Source: Stappia indica (GTDB lineage: Bacteria; Pseudomonadota; Alphaproteobacteria; Rhizobiales; Stappiaceae). Taken from it: a stretch of 64,000 nt of DNA. A program made the translations under genes and the position numbers. The stretch is from assembly GCF_001696535.1 (NCBI RefSeq), contig NZ_MBQE01000005.1, positions 372,001 through 436,000 of the forward strand, in the 5' to 3' direction. This document shows, one piece after another, positions 1 to 9,327 of this stretch (positions are counted from its first letter, which is position 1; each line of letters opens with the position of its first letter). A model generated the notes under the pieces. The model was not told the DNA's origin. It saw only the letters and a program-made list of their open reading frames with translations, and did not search any database.

Positions 1-63
1 CGGCCGTCGCGTGCCTGTCCTGCCGCGGGGTCCCTTGCATGGCCGCGTCCTTTCGTGCGCTGC

Positions 64-1185
64 TCAGCGGATGCTGTAGAGCGCAAGGGGCGCGATTGCC
101 GTCTGCTCCGGCTCGGGCGCAGGCGTTGCGGCGGTCGCGGCGGACCCGTCGCCGGCTGCGGGGTAGACCCGCCAGGTTCTGGGGCGGAACGAGATCTGGC
201 TGCGGGTCGCTGCCGGATGCTCGATCGGCACGTCGATCTCCACCCGGTGGCGTCCGCCGCCCAGCTCCAGCTCCAGCCGCCGCGTGCCGGCGAGCCGTCG
301 GCTGCCGGTGACCGTGCCGGCAAGGCAACCGCCGCAGCCCGAGAGCACCTCGACCTGATGCGGGCGGAAGAACAGCACCGCCTCGCCGCTGCCCGAGGCC
401 GGCAGGCCGAGCGCCCGGTCGTCGAGCCAGAGCTGGCCGTCGGCGATGCGCACGGGCACCTGCGACGATTCCCCGATGAAGCGGTGGACGAAGGGCACGG
501 CCGGCCGGTCGTAGACCTCGTCCGGGGTGCCGACCTGCTCGATGCGGCCCTGGCTCATCACCACCACCCGGTCGGCGAGTTCCAGCGCCTCTTCCTGGTC
601 ATGGGTGACGAAGACGGTGGTGTGGCCGGTGCGGTCGTGGATCTCGCGCAGCCAGCGGCGCAGATCCTTGCGCACCTGTGCGTCGAGCGCGCCGAACGGC
701 TCGTCCAGCAGCAGCACCCGCGGCTCGATGGCCAGAGCCCGGGCCAGCGCGACGCGCTGGCGCTGCCCGCCCGAAAGCTGGGCCGGATAGCGCTGGCCCA
801 GGCCCGAGAGCTGGACGAGGTCGAGCAGTTCCTCCGCCCGGCGCCGGATCTCCGCCCGTGCCGGGCGTTGGGCGCGCGGGCGGACCGACAGGCCGAAGCC
901 GATGTTTTCCAGCACGGTCATGTGCCGGAACAGGGCGTAGTGCTGGAAGACGAACCCGACCTGGCGCTCCTGGACGGAGCGGCGGGAGGCATCGTCCTCG
1001 CCGAAGAACACGGTGCCGGCGCTGGGCGCCTCCAGCCCGGCGATCAGGCGCAGCAGGGTCGTCTTGCCGGAGCCGGACGGGCCGAGCAGGGCGATCAGCT
1101 CGCCGGAGCGGATGTCGAGCGAAACCTCGTGCAGGGCCGGGGTCGCGCCGAAGTCCTTGCGGACATTGCGGATGGATAGCTCCAT
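64..1185 (-). CDS. cysA: Sulfate/thiosulfate import ATP-binding protein CysA
   Basis: This is the ATP-hydrolysing subunit of a sulfate/thiosulfate ABC importer, acting on the cytoplasmic face with the two permeases encoded just upstream. The 373-residue protein shows Walker [10 protein letters not shown] at about residue 35, the ABC signature LSGGQRQR at about 137, Walker [12 protein letters not shown] at about 158 and the switch histidine in FVTHDQEEA near 195. About 150 further residues follow, as expected for the C-terminal regulatory domain of CysA. It is the last gene of a four-gene operon, 11 bases after cysW. Other polyanion or sugar importers have similar ATPases, but the context makes sulfate the clear choice. 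Confidence 0.95.
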   Translation of the reverse strand: MELSIRNVRKDFGATPALHEVSLDIRSGELIALLGPSGSGKTTLLRLIAGLEAPSAGTVFFGEDDASRRSVQERQVGFVFQHYALFRHMTVLENIGFGLSVRPRAQRPARAEIRRRAEELLDLVQLSGLGQRYPAQLSGGQRQRVALARALAIEPRVLLLDEPFGALDAQVRKDLRRWLREIHDRTGHTTVFVTHDQEEALELADRVVVMSQGRIEQVGTPDEVYDRPAVPFVHRFIGESSQVPVRIADGQLWLDDRALGLPASGSGEAVLFFRPHQVEVLSGCGGCLAGTVTGSRRLAGTRRLELELGGGRHRVEIDVPIEHPAATRSQISFRPRTWRVYPAAGDGSAATAATPAPEPEQTAIAPLALYSIR

Positions 1186-1196
1186 GGACGGATCTC

Positions 1197-2072
1197 CTAA
1201 TGTCCGCGCACCGCCGCCATCTGGCCGGCGTAGCGCAGTTCGATTGCGGTCTTGAGGACGAGGGTGACGAGCGCGAGCGCGGCCAGCAGCGAGGCGACGG
1301 CGAAGGCGGCAGCGAAATTGTACTCGTTGTAGAGGATCTCGATATGCAGCGGCATCGTGTTGGTCAGGCCGCGGATATGGCCGGAGACGACGGAAACCGC
1401 CCCGAATTCGCCCATCGCGCGGGCATTGCAGAGAAGCACGCCGTAGAGCAGGCCCCAGCGGATGTTGGGCAGGGTGACGTGCCAGAAGGTCTGCCAGCCG
1501 CTGGCCCCGAGGCTCAGGGCCGCCTCCTCGTCGGCGGTGCCCTGTTCCTGCATCAGGGGGATCAGTTCGCGCGCCACGAAGGGGAAGGTGACGAAGACGG
1601 TGGCGAGCACGATGCCCGGCACGGCGAACAGCACCTCGATCCCGTGGCTCTTGAGAAAGGGGCCGAGCAGGCTGCCGGAGCCGAACAGCAGCACGTAGAC
1701 GAGGCCCGAAATCACCGGCGAGACCGAGAAGGGCAGGTCGATCAGGGTGATCAGGAAGGCCTTGCCCTTGAACTCGAACTTGCCGATGGCCCAGGCGGCG
1801 ACAACGCCGAAGACGAGGTTGAGCGGCACCGCGAAGGCGGCGACGATCAGCGTCAGCCGGACCGCGGCAAGGGCGTCGGGCTCGATCAACGCCGCCGCCC
1901 AGGCGGCGACGCCGTTGCGTAGCGCCTCGCTGAAGACGGCCAGCAGCGGCAGCAGCAGGACGACGGACAGGAACGCCAGCGCCAGCGCGATGAGCAGGGC
2001 GCGCGCCAGCGGGCTTTCGCTGGTGGCGCTGGCGCGGGTGAGCCGGCGCGGGAACGGGGCAACGTCAGCCAT
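1197..2072 (-). CDS. cysW: Sulfate ABC transporter permease CysW
   Basis: Inner-membrane permease that forms the sulfate channel together with CysT. The 291-residue product has a hydrophobic N-terminal segment after about 25 polar residues, several further membrane spans, and the cytoplasmic EAA loop seen as [15 protein letters not shown], which docks onto CysA. Its start overlaps the end of cysT by 8 bases, so the two are probably translationally coupled. CysW and CysT are homologous; I assign this one to CysW from its place after cysT and the [16 protein letters not shown] stretch typical of the subunit. Confidence 0.93.
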   Translation of the reverse strand: MADVAPFPRRLTRASATSESPLARALLIALALAFLSVVLLLPLLAVFSEALRNGVAAWAAALIEPDALAAVRLTLIVAAFAVPLNLVFGVVAAWAIGKFEFKGKAFLITLIDLPFSVSPVISGLVYVLLFGSGSLLGPFLKSHGIEVLFAVPGIVLATVFVTFPFVARELIPLMQEQGTADEEAALSLGASGWQTFWHVTLPNIRWGLLYGVLLCNARAMGEFGAVSVVSGHIRGLTNTMPLHIEILYNEYNFAAAFAVASLLAALALVTLVLKTAIELRYAGQMAAVRGH

Positions 2073-2919
2073 TGCTGTACCTCCTGCGGCTCCAGGCCTG
2101 GATGAGATTGATGACGAGCAGCATCGCGAAGGAGATCATCAGCATCAGCGCGCCGATGGCGGTGGCGGCGGAGTAGTTGAACTCCTCCAGCCGGATGACG
2201 ATGAGCAGCGGTGCGATCTCGGTGACGAAGGGGATGTTCCCGGCGATGAAGATCACCGAGCCGTATTCCCCGACGCCCCGGGCGAAGGCGAGGGCGAAGC
2301 CGGTGAGGCTCGCCGGCATCAAGGCGGGCAGCAGCACGCGGAACACGGTGGCGAAGCGCCCCGCACCCAGCGTTGCCGCCGCTTCCTCGACCTCGCGGTC
2401 GAGATCCTCCATCACCGGCTGCACCGTGCGCACGACGAAGGGCAGGCCGATGAAGACGAGCGCGATGACGATGCCGGGAAAGGCGTAGGCGATGCGGATG
2501 CCGTGTCCGGCGAACCAGCTGCCCAGCGGTCCGTTGGGCGCGTAGATGGCGGTAAGGGCGATGCCGGCGACGGCGGTCGGCAGCGCGAAGGGCAGGTCGA
2601 CGACGGCATCGATGATGCGGCGTCCCGGAAACCGGTAGCGGACCAGCACCCAGGCGACGACGAGGCCGAACACCAGGTTGACGAGGGCGGCGACGAAGGC
2701 GGCGCCGAAGCTGACGCGCAGCGCGCCGAGCGTGCGCGGATCGCCGGCGATGCGCAGGAACTCGTCGAGCCCGAGCCCGGCGGAGCGCCAGGCCAGCCCG
2801 GCGAGCGGGATCAGGATGATCAGCGTCAGGTAGGCGACCGTGTAGCCGAGCGTGAGCCCGAAACCGGGAAGCACGCTCGGCTGCCGGAACCGCCAGCCGG
2901 AAGAGGCGACTGCGGTCAT
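2065..2919 (-). CDS. cysT: Sulfate ABC transporter permease CysT (CysU)
   Basis: First inner-membrane permease of the sulfate importer, 284 residues. Membrane spans alternate with the conserved EAA loop EEAAATLGAGRFATVF, and the typical FARGVGEYGSVIFIAGN segment is present near the C-terminus. It starts only 7 bases after the stop of the gene for the periplasmic sulfate-binding protein and ends inside the start of cysW, so sbp-cysT-cysW-cysA looks like one transcript. The N-terminus reads WRFRQPSVLPGFGLTLG, a common CysT opening. Confidence 0.93.
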   Translation of the reverse strand: MTAVASSGWRFRQPSVLPGFGLTLGYTVAYLTLIILIPLAGLAWRSAGLGLDEFLRIAGDPRTLGALRVSFGAAFVAALVNLVFGLVVAWVLVRYRFPGRRIIDAVVDLPFALPTAVAGIALTAIYAPNGPLGSWFAGHGIRIAYAFPGIVIALVFIGLPFVVRTVQPVMEDLDREVEEAAATLGAGRFATVFRVLLPALMPASLTGFALAFARGVGEYGSVIFIAGNIPFVTEIAPLLIVIRLEEFNYSAATAIGALMLMISFAMLLVINLIQAWSRRRYSNG

Positions 2920-2926
2920 GGGAGGA

Positions 2927-3943
2927 TCACCGTGCCGGCTGGTAGATCTGATCGAAGACGCCGCCGTCGCCGAAGAACTCCGGCTGCACCTTGGCCCAGC
3001 CGCCGAAGTCGTCGATGGTGACCAGCTCCAGATCCGGGAAGCGCTTCAGGTCTTCCGCGTTCGCCAGTTCAGGGCGGGCCGGGCGGTAGAAGTGTTTGGC
3101 GGCCAGCGACTGGCCGACCTCCGAATAGAGGAAGTCGAGATAGGCGCTCGCGACCTCCGTGGTTCCCTTGGCCCTGGCGTTCTCTTCCACCAGGGCGACG
3201 GGCGGCTCGGCCTTGATCGAGAGGGCCGGCACGACGATCTCGAACTGGTCGGGGCCGAGCTCTTCCAGGGCGAGGAAGGCCTCGTTCTCCCAGGCGAGCA
3301 GCACGTCGCCGATGCCGCGCTGGACGAAGGTGGTGGTGGAGCCGCGGGCGCCGGTGTCGAGCACCGGAACGTGGCGGAAGAGCTCGGAGACGTAGTCGCG
3401 CACCTTCGCCTCGTCGCCGCCGAACTCCTTGAGGGCCCAGCCCCAGGCCGCGAGGAAGTTCCAGCGCGCCCCGCCGGAGGTCTTCGGATTCGGGGTGATG
3501 ACCTCGACCCCGTCCTTCACCAGGTCGCTCCAATCGGCGATGGCCTTCGGATTGCCCTTGCGGACGAGGAAGACGATGGTCGAGACGTAGGGAGCGCTGT
3601 TGTTTTCCAGCTTGCCGCGCCAGTCCGCCGGGATCTTGCCGGTCGCCTCGGCGACGGCGTTGATGTCGGCTTCGAGCGCCAGCGTCAGGACGTCGGCCTC
3701 CAGCCCGTCGATGACCGAGCGCGCCTGCTTGCCCGAGCCGCCATGGGAGACCTGGATCGTGACGGTGTCGCCGGTCTTTTCCTTCCAGAAGGCGGCGAAA
3801 GCCGGATTGAACTCCTTGTAGAGCTCGCGGGTCGGATCGTAGCTGACGTTGAGGATGGTGATGTCCGCCGCGCCGGCAGGGGCGGTGAGGCCGAGGGCGA
3901 GGGACAGCGCGAGGGCGGTCTTCAGACTTCGGATGCGGGTCAT
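2927..3943 (-). CDS. sbp: Sulfate/thiosulfate-binding periplasmic protein
   Basis: Periplasmic receptor that captures sulfate or thiosulfate and hands it to CysTWA. The 338-residue protein opens with a signal peptide (MTRIRSLKTALALSLALGL, cleavage likely after APAGA) followed by the family hallmark NVSYDPTRELYKEFN. Internal matches include SHGGSGKQARSVIDG and PNPKTSGGARWNFLAAW, which in this family contribute to the anion pocket. A strong ribosome-binding site AGGAGG lies 5 bases before the ATG, but it falls inside a long inverted repeat (3948-4011). First gene of the operon. Sbp and CysP paralogues are hard to tell apart by eye, so the symbol is approximate. Confidence 0.93.
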   Translation of the reverse strand: MTRIRSLKTALALSLALGLTAPAGAADITILNVSYDPTRELYKEFNPAFAAFWKEKTGDTVTIQVSHGGSGKQARSVIDGLEADVLTLALEADINAVAEATGKIPADWRGKLENNSAPYVSTIVFLVRKGNPKAIADWSDLVKDGVEVITPNPKTSGGARWNFLAAWGWALKEFGGDEAKVRDYVSELFRHVPVLDTGARGSTTTFVQRGIGDVLLAWENEAFLALEELGPDQFEIVVPALSIKAEPPVALVEENARAKGTTEVASAYLDFLYSEVGQSLAAKHFYRPARPELANAEDLKRFPDLELVTIDDFGGWAKVQPEFFGDGGVFDQIYQPAR

Positions 3944-3947
3944 GGAT

Positions 3948-4011
3948 GCCTCCTGGTTTCAACGTTTTTAATCTCTATCGATTTAGTCGAGTTTAAAAAC
4001 AAACCAGAGGC
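3948..4011 (-). promoter_or_regulatory. Long inverted repeat covering the sbp ribosome-binding site
   Basis: The left part 3948-3959 (GCCTCCTGGTTT on the plus strand) pairs with 4001-4011 (AAACCAGAGGC) with a one-base bulge, and 3964-3971 (GTTTTTAA) pairs perfectly with 3993-4000. The arms enclose a 21-base loop. In the sbp transcript the AGGAGG ribosome-binding site (3949-3954) would be locked in the stem. The loop contains a 13-base dyad TCGATTTAGTCGA (3978-3990). It may act as an RNA element controlling translation, as a DNA operator, or both. Confidence 0.45.
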
Positions 4012-4037
4012 GGAATAAAGGCTCCTTTGGAGAAAAA

Positions 4038-4490
4038 TTATCCAGGAATGGATGCGAGGGTGGTTTGCAGCTGTCCCTGGGGGGCGAGGCAGTCGGCAAT
4101 CGTGGTCGTGTCCAGGATGGCGCGATTGGCCTCCGCGACCCGTGCGAAGACCCGCCGGATCTCGCAGCTCGTCTCGTCGGTGCAGCCGTCGCAGCGGCGA
4201 TAGGCGGTGCGGCTGAGGCAGGACAGCGGCGCCAGCGGGCCTTCGATGATGCGCAGGATCTCGCCGAAGGTGATGAGGTCGGGCGACTTGCGCAGCATGT
4301 AGCCGCCGGTCTTGCCGCGGCGGCTGACGACGATGCCGTGATGCTTCAGGTCGAGCAGGATCTGCTCGAGAAACTTCTTCGGGATGTTCTGGGCTTCGGC
4401 GATCTCGGAGGTCATGCGCACCTCGTCCGGCGTCGCCCGGGCAAGGGCGATCACGGCCTTCAGTGCATATTGGGTCTTCTGCGAGAGCAC
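4038..4490 (-). CDS. Rrf2-family transcriptional regulator (first of a pair)
   Basis: DNA-binding regulator of the Rrf2 family, about 150 residues, with an N-terminal winged helix-turn-helix (LSQKTQYALKAVIALA, then EIAEAQNIPKKFLEQILLDL). I place the start at a GTG (4488-4490) because AGGAGA lies 5 bases upstream and family members begin at this point; a longer frame to an ATG at 4601 is open but adds an unrelated arginine-rich tail. Four cysteines sit in CLSRTAYRRCDGCTDETSC (C-x8-C-x2-C-x5-C), possibly an Fe-S ligand set, spaced differently from IscR. It lies beside the sulfate importer, so control of sulfur assimilation is likely but inferred. Confidence 0.85.
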   Translation of the reverse strand: MLSQKTQYALKAVIALARATPDEVRMTSEIAEAQNIPKKFLEQILLDLKHHGIVVSRRGKTGGYMLRKSPDLITFGEILRIIEGPLAPLSCLSRTAYRRCDGCTDETSCEIRRVFARVAEANRAILDTTTIADCLAPQGQLQTTLASIPG

Positions 4491-4606
4491 GCGGATCTCC
4501 TGTGAGGTCGGTCGTTCGACCTTGGGTGCGACCCTAAGCCAAGCGGCCGTCCGGGGGAATGGTCTGCGGAGGCAGGCCGCGCGGCAGTCCTGGTTCGCCA
4601 TATAAA

Positions 4607-4623
4607 TATATCAGACAAATATA
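4607..4623. promoter_or_regulatory. AT-rich dyad between the divergent Rrf2 genes
   Basis: TATAT and ATATA flank a 7-base spacer (CAGACAA) in a conspicuously AT-rich stretch, 4601-4640, inside otherwise GC-rich DNA. It lies between the two divergently transcribed Rrf2 genes and is a candidate shared operator or promoter. The call rests on base composition and symmetry only. Confidence 0.3.
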
Positions 4624-4766
4624 CAATTGGGGTATTGAAGCCTGAAATCATCTGCTGGGGGCAGGTTCGCCCCTGCCTCCGGCTGGCGCGCGTCCCGCAA
4701 ATCGTCTATCCGGGCAAGCGCCGAAGTGGACGATCGTTCGCAGCACAGGCCGGGGACCGGGCTTCC

Positions 4767-5225
4767 ATGCTATCCATGAAGGGCAAATACGGGCTGAAGG
4801 CCATGTGCCATCTGGCGGGACTGCCGGCCGGCGAAATGGCGCAGTCGTCGGAGATCGCCGAGGCCAACGCGATCTCGAAGAAGTTCCTCGACACGATTCT
4901 CGCCGACCTTCGCAATGCCGGCTTCGTCCATGCCCGCAAGGGTCGCGCCGGCGGCTACTGCCTCGCCCGGCCGGGCGAGGACATCATGGTCGGCCATGTG
5001 CTGCGGGTTCTGGACGGGCCGCTTGCGCCGATCCCTTGCGCCAGCCGCACCGCCTATCACCGGTGCAGCGACTGTCCGGACGAGACCGCCTGTTCCGTCC
5101 GCCTGACCATGCTGGAGGTTCGCGAGGCGATTGCCTCCATCCTCGACACGCGCTCCATCGAGGCGATGCGAGGAATGGCGGGAGGCGGCGACCTCGAGAC
5201 GGCCGCCGCGCTCCACGAGGCGTGA
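4767..5225 (+). CDS. Rrf2-family transcriptional regulator (second of a pair)
   Basis: A second Rrf2 regulator, 152 residues from the ATG at 4767, which matches the usual family start (MLSMKGKYGLKAMCHLAG); the frame is open further upstream to 4635 without homology. The helix-turn-helix region SSEIAEANAISKKFLDTILADL and wing KGRAGGYCLARP closely parallel the neighbour at 4038-4490. It carries the same four-cysteine pattern, CASRTAYHRCSDCPDETAC. The two genes are transcribed away from each other across a 276-base gap. A paralogous pair that senses sulfur, iron or redox state is the best guess. Confidence 0.85.
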   Translation: MLSMKGKYGLKAMCHLAGLPAGEMAQSSEIAEANAISKKFLDTILADLRNAGFVHARKGRAGGYCLARPGEDIMVGHVLRVLDGPLAPIPCASRTAYHRCSDCPDETACSVRLTMLEVREAIASILDTRSIEAMRGMAGGGDLETAAALHEA

Positions 5226-5239
5226 GCCTTTGCGGGCGG

Positions 5240-5977
5240 TCAGTAGTCCGCCCGGCCTCCCGACATGTCGAACACCGCGCCGGTGGAGAAGGACGCCCGC
5301 CGCGAGGCGACGAAGGCGACGATTTCCGCCAGTTCCTCCGGCGTGCCGAAGCGGTTCATCGGGATCTTCGCCAGCAGCTCCTGGACATAGCTTTCCGGCC
5401 AGCCGTCGAAGATGCGGGTGCGGATCGCGCCGGGGGCGACGCAGTTCACCGTGACGCCGGTGGTGGCGAGTTCGCGCCCCAGCGTCTTGGTCAGCGAGAT
5501 CACCGCCGCCTTGCTCGCCGCATAGGCGGCGATGCGCGGGCCCGGCTCCTTGCCGGCAACCGAGCCGATGGTGACGATCCGGCCGTAGCCGCGCGACACC
5601 ATGTCCGGGATCACCGCCTGGCAGCACAGCAGCGTGCCGGTGACGTTGACCTCCATCACCCGCGCCCAGTCCGTGCTGGCGAGTTCCGCCGCCGGCACAT
5701 TGGGGCCGGGGATGGCCGCGTTGCACACCAGGATCGAGATCTCGCCGAGCATCTTGCGGGTGGCGGCCAGCGCGGTCGCCACCTCCTCCGGCGAGGTGAT
5801 GTCGACGGCGCAGGAGTGGGTGGGGCCGATGTCGGAGAGCTGCTCGGCACTGTCCTGCGCCGCCTCGCCGTCCTGGTCCCAGATCGCAACGCGCGCGCCT
5901 TCCTCCAGCAGCTTGCGGGCGATGGCCTGGCCAAGGCCCCGGGCCGCACCCGTGACGATGGCGGAACGCCCCTTCAT
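5240..5977 (-). CDS. SDR-family NAD(P)-dependent oxidoreductase
   Basis: Short-chain dehydrogenase/reductase of 245 residues. The Rossmann glycine motif TGAARGLGQAIA is near residue 9, NAA follows near 86, and the catalytic residues are Ser in IGSVAG and Tyr/Lys in YAASKAA (about 152-156). The start ATG overlaps the stop of livM as ATGA, so it is translationally coupled to the importer and is the last gene of the liv-type operon. That suggests it oxidises or reduces the imported substrate or an early intermediate. The substrate cannot be read from sequence. Confidence 0.88.
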   Translation of the reverse strand: MKGRSAIVTGAARGLGQAIARKLLEEGARVAIWDQDGEAAQDSAEQLSDIGPTHSCAVDITSPEEVATALAATRKMLGEISILVCNAAIPGPNVPAAELASTDWARVMEVNVTGTLLCCQAVIPDMVSRGYGRIVTIGSVAGKEPGPRIAAYAASKAAVISLTKTLGRELATTGVTVNCVAPGAIRTRIFDGWPESYVQELLAKIPMNRFGTPEELAEIVAFVASRRASFSTGAVFDMSGGRADY

Positions 5978-6942
5978 CGGTTGCCCTCCTGCTTCGCGGC
6001 GGACTCGCCCTTGCGGGCGCGCATCTTCTCGATCCAGTCGCCGATCTCGCCGACGAAGCCCTTGCGGAAGGCGAGGATGCAGGTGAGGAACACGACGCCG
6101 ATGATCACCGACAGCCACTCGCCCACCTTGTCGGCGAGGAAGTTCTGCAGAAGGATCACGAAGAAGGCGCCGGCCACCGGGCCGCCCAGCGTGCCGAGGC
6201 CGCCGAGGATGCACATCATCACCACCTCGCCGCTCAGCGCCCAGTGCAGGTCGTTGAGCGACTCGTAGGACAGCGCCAGCGCCTTCAGCGCCCCGGCCAG
6301 CCCGGACAGGGCCCCCGACAGGGTGAAGGCCAGCACCTTGTAGCGGTCGACGTCGTAGCCGAGCGAGATGGCGCGCGGTTCGTTCTCGCGGATCGCGGTC
6401 AGCACCTGGCCGAAAGGCGAGGTGACGATGCGGTGGATCGCGAACAGCGCCAGCAGGAAGCAGGCGGCGACCAGGCCGTAGAGGGCCATGTCGTCCTGCA
6501 GGTCGATGATGCCGAACAGCGTGCCGCGCGGGATGCCGTGGAAGCCGTCGTCGCGCCCCGTCCACTCCATCTGCATGGCGACGAAGTAGATCAGCTGCGA
6601 GATCGCCAGCGTGATCATGGCGAAGTAGATGCCCTGGCGGCGGATCGCCACCGAGCCGGCGAGGAAGCCGATCAGGGCCGCCACCGCGACGCCGGCGAGG
6701 ATGCCGAGTTCCGGCGGCCAGCCGAGATGCTTCATCGTCACGCCGAGCGCATAGCCGGCCGAGCCGAAGAACATCGCGTGGCCGAAGGACAGCAGCCCCG
6801 TATAGCCGAGCATCAGGTTGAAGGCCGAGGCGAAGATGGCGAAGCACAGGAGCTTCACGATCAGCATCGGGTAGATGAAAGCCGGTGCGACGGCGAGCGC
6901 CGCGACGGCCAGCACGATCATGAGGGTGCGGGTGTTGAGCAT
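5974..6942 (-). CDS. livM: LIV-type ABC transporter permease LivM
   Basis: Inner-membrane permease of a branched-chain amino acid-type importer (HAAT class), 322 residues. It has a signal-anchor-like first span (MLNTRTLMIVLAVAALAV), the conserved FNLMLGYTGLLSFGHAMFFG segment, the AIRENEPRAISLGYDV cytoplasmic loop that contacts the ATPases, and a charged tail. It starts 9 bases after livH. In this class substrates range from branched-chain amino acids to aromatic and short organic acids; the nearby dehydrogenase genes favour a non-amino-acid substrate here, which is inference. Confidence 0.9.
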   Translation of the reverse strand: MLNTRTLMIVLAVAALAVAPAFIYPMLIVKLLCFAIFASAFNLMLGYTGLLSFGHAMFFGSAGYALGVTMKHLGWPPELGILAGVAVAALIGFLAGSVAIRRQGIYFAMITLAISQLIYFVAMQMEWTGRDDGFHGIPRGTLFGIIDLQDDMALYGLVAACFLLALFAIHRIVTSPFGQVLTAIRENEPRAISLGYDVDRYKVLAFTLSGALSGLAGALKALALSYESLNDLHWALSGEVVMMCILGGLGTLGGPVAGAFFVILLQNFLADKVGEWLSVIIGVVFLTCILAFRKGFVGEIGDWIEKMRARKGESAAKQEGNR

Positions 6943-6951
6943 GGCCTGTCC

Positions 6952-7836
6952 TCACTGCTTTCCGAACAGGCCGTGCGGGCGAACCAGCAGGACCAGGATC
7001 ATCAGGACGAAGATCGCGGTGGACGAGGCCTCCGGGTAATAGACCTTCGCCAGCCCCTCGATCAGGCCGAGGCCGAGACCGGTGAGGATGGAGCCGAGGA
7101 TCGAGCCCATGCCGCCGATCACCACCACGCCGAAGACGGTGATGATGATGGAGTGGCCGATCTGCGGGGTGAGCTGCATCAGGGGCGCGGCGAGCACGCC
7201 GGCAAAGGCGGCAAGTCCGACGCCCCAGCCGAAGACCAGGGTGACCAACAGCGGCACGTTGACGCCGAAGGCCTGCACCAGGCTCGGGTTCTCCGTGCCG
7301 GCCCGCAAGGTCGCGCCGAGGCGGGTCCGCTCGATCACCAGCCAGGTGATGAGGCACAGGCCGAGCGCCGCGACGATCACCCAGATGCGGTAGATCGGCA
7401 GGCGCATGAAGCCGAGGTCGACCATGCCCTGCAGCGACGGCGGCACCGCGTAGCGCAGGCCCGAGACGCCGAAATAGACCCGCACGAAGCCCTCGATCAC
7501 CATGGTCAGGCCGAAGGTGACGAGCAGGCCGTAGATGTGGTCGAGCTTGTAGATGCGCTTGAGGATCGTCCGCTCGATGACGATGCCGAGGCCCGCCGCC
7601 ATCAGCGGCACCAGCAGCACGGCCCACCAGTAGCCGAGGCCGAGCGGCTGCAGCAGCAGATAGGCGAGGAACGCGCCCAGCATGTACATCGTGCCATGAG
7701 CGAAGTTGACGATGTTCAGCAGGCCGAAGATCAGCGACAGGCCGAGCGACAGCAGCGCGTAGAAGCTGCCGTTGACGAGGCCCAGCAGCAGCTGGCCGTA
7801 GAGCACGGGGGCGGGAACGCCGAAGATCTCGGTCAT
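6952..7836 (-). CDS. livH: LIV-type ABC transporter permease LivH
   Basis: Second permease of the importer, 294 residues, with the family hallmark GLSLIFGLLNIVNFAHGTMY near residue 31 and the coupling loop GATLRAGTENPSLVQAFGV. The ATG at 7836 lies 2 bases beyond the livF stop. The frame is open well upstream through livF but those residues are non-homologous. Works as a heterodimer with LivM. Confidence 0.92.
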   Translation of the reverse strand: MTEIFGVPAPVLYGQLLLGLVNGSFYALLSLGLSLIFGLLNIVNFAHGTMYMLGAFLAYLLLQPLGLGYWWAVLLVPLMAAGLGIVIERTILKRIYKLDHIYGLLVTFGLTMVIEGFVRVYFGVSGLRYAVPPSLQGMVDLGFMRLPIYRIWVIVAALGLCLITWLVIERTRLGATLRAGTENPSLVQAFGVNVPLLVTLVFGWGVGLAAFAGVLAAPLMQLTPQIGHSIIITVFGVVVIGGMGSILGSILTGLGLGLIEGLAKVYYPEASSTAIFVLMILVLLVRPHGLFGKQ

Positions 7837-7838
7837 GG

Positions 7839-8551
<713 letters not shown>

Positions 8552-8552
<1 letters not shown>

Positions 8553-9316
8553 CAGTGTGCCCCCTCCAGCTCGGTTTCGCTGCCCATGTAGGCTTCCAGG
8601 ACCCGCGGGTCGGCGGAGACCTCGGCATAGGTGCCCTCGGCGAGCAGCGCGCCGCGCTGCAGGACCGAGATGCGGTCGCAGATGCCGGCGACGACCTTCA
8701 TGTTGTGTTCCACCATCAGGATCGTCCGCCCCGCCGAGACCCGCTTGATGAGCTGGGTGACACGTTCCACGTCCTCGTGGCCCATGCCCTGTGTCGGCTC
8801 GTCGAGCAGCATCAGCCGCGGTTCCATCGCCAGGGTCGTTGCGATCTCCACCGAGCGCTTGCGCCCGTAGGGAAGGTCGGCCGCCTTGGTCTGGGCGAAG
8901 TCCTGCATGTCGACCTGCTCCAGCAGGTCCATCGCCCTGGCGTCGAGGCGCGACAGCACGCTCCCGGGAAGCCAGAACGCATAGGTCGGCGCGTGGCGCC
9001 GCTGCAGCGCCACGCGCACGTTTTCCAGCACAGTCAGATGGGGGAACGTGGCCGAGATCTGGAAACTGCGCACCATGCCCTGGCGGGCGAGGGCGGCGGG
9101 TTTCTCGCGGGTAATGTCCCGGCCATCGAATACGATCCTGCCCGCGCTGGGCGACAGGAACTTCGTCAGCAGGTTGAAGACGGTCGTCTTGCCGGCCCCG
9201 TTGGGCCCGATGAGGGCGTGGATATCGCCCTCCCGGACCCGCAGGGAGACGTCATCGACCGCCCGGAACCCGCGGAACTCCTTGCAGAGTCCAACCGTTT
9301 CCAGGATGTGGGTCAT
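8552..9316 (-). CDS. livG: LIV-type ABC transporter ATP-binding protein LivG
   Basis: Second ATPase of the importer, 254 residues from the ATG at 9316 (MTHILETVGLCKEF). An upstream ATG at 9352 would overlap the preceding gene by 25 bases and add 12 residues; I prefer the shorter form because it matches usual LivG length. It has Walker A GPNGAGKTTVFN, the LivG-type insertion QISATFPHLTVLENVRVALQ, a PYGRKRSVEIATTLA signature variant and Walker B LMLLDEPTQGMG. The glutamate after the Walker B aspartate is present, so this ATPase should be active. Confidence 0.9.
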
Positions 9317-9327
9317 GGACTGTATGC

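Noticed and set aside
1-63. Possible gene end at the left edge
   Set aside because: The 63 bases after cysA show no frame with recognisable similarity and no terminator.
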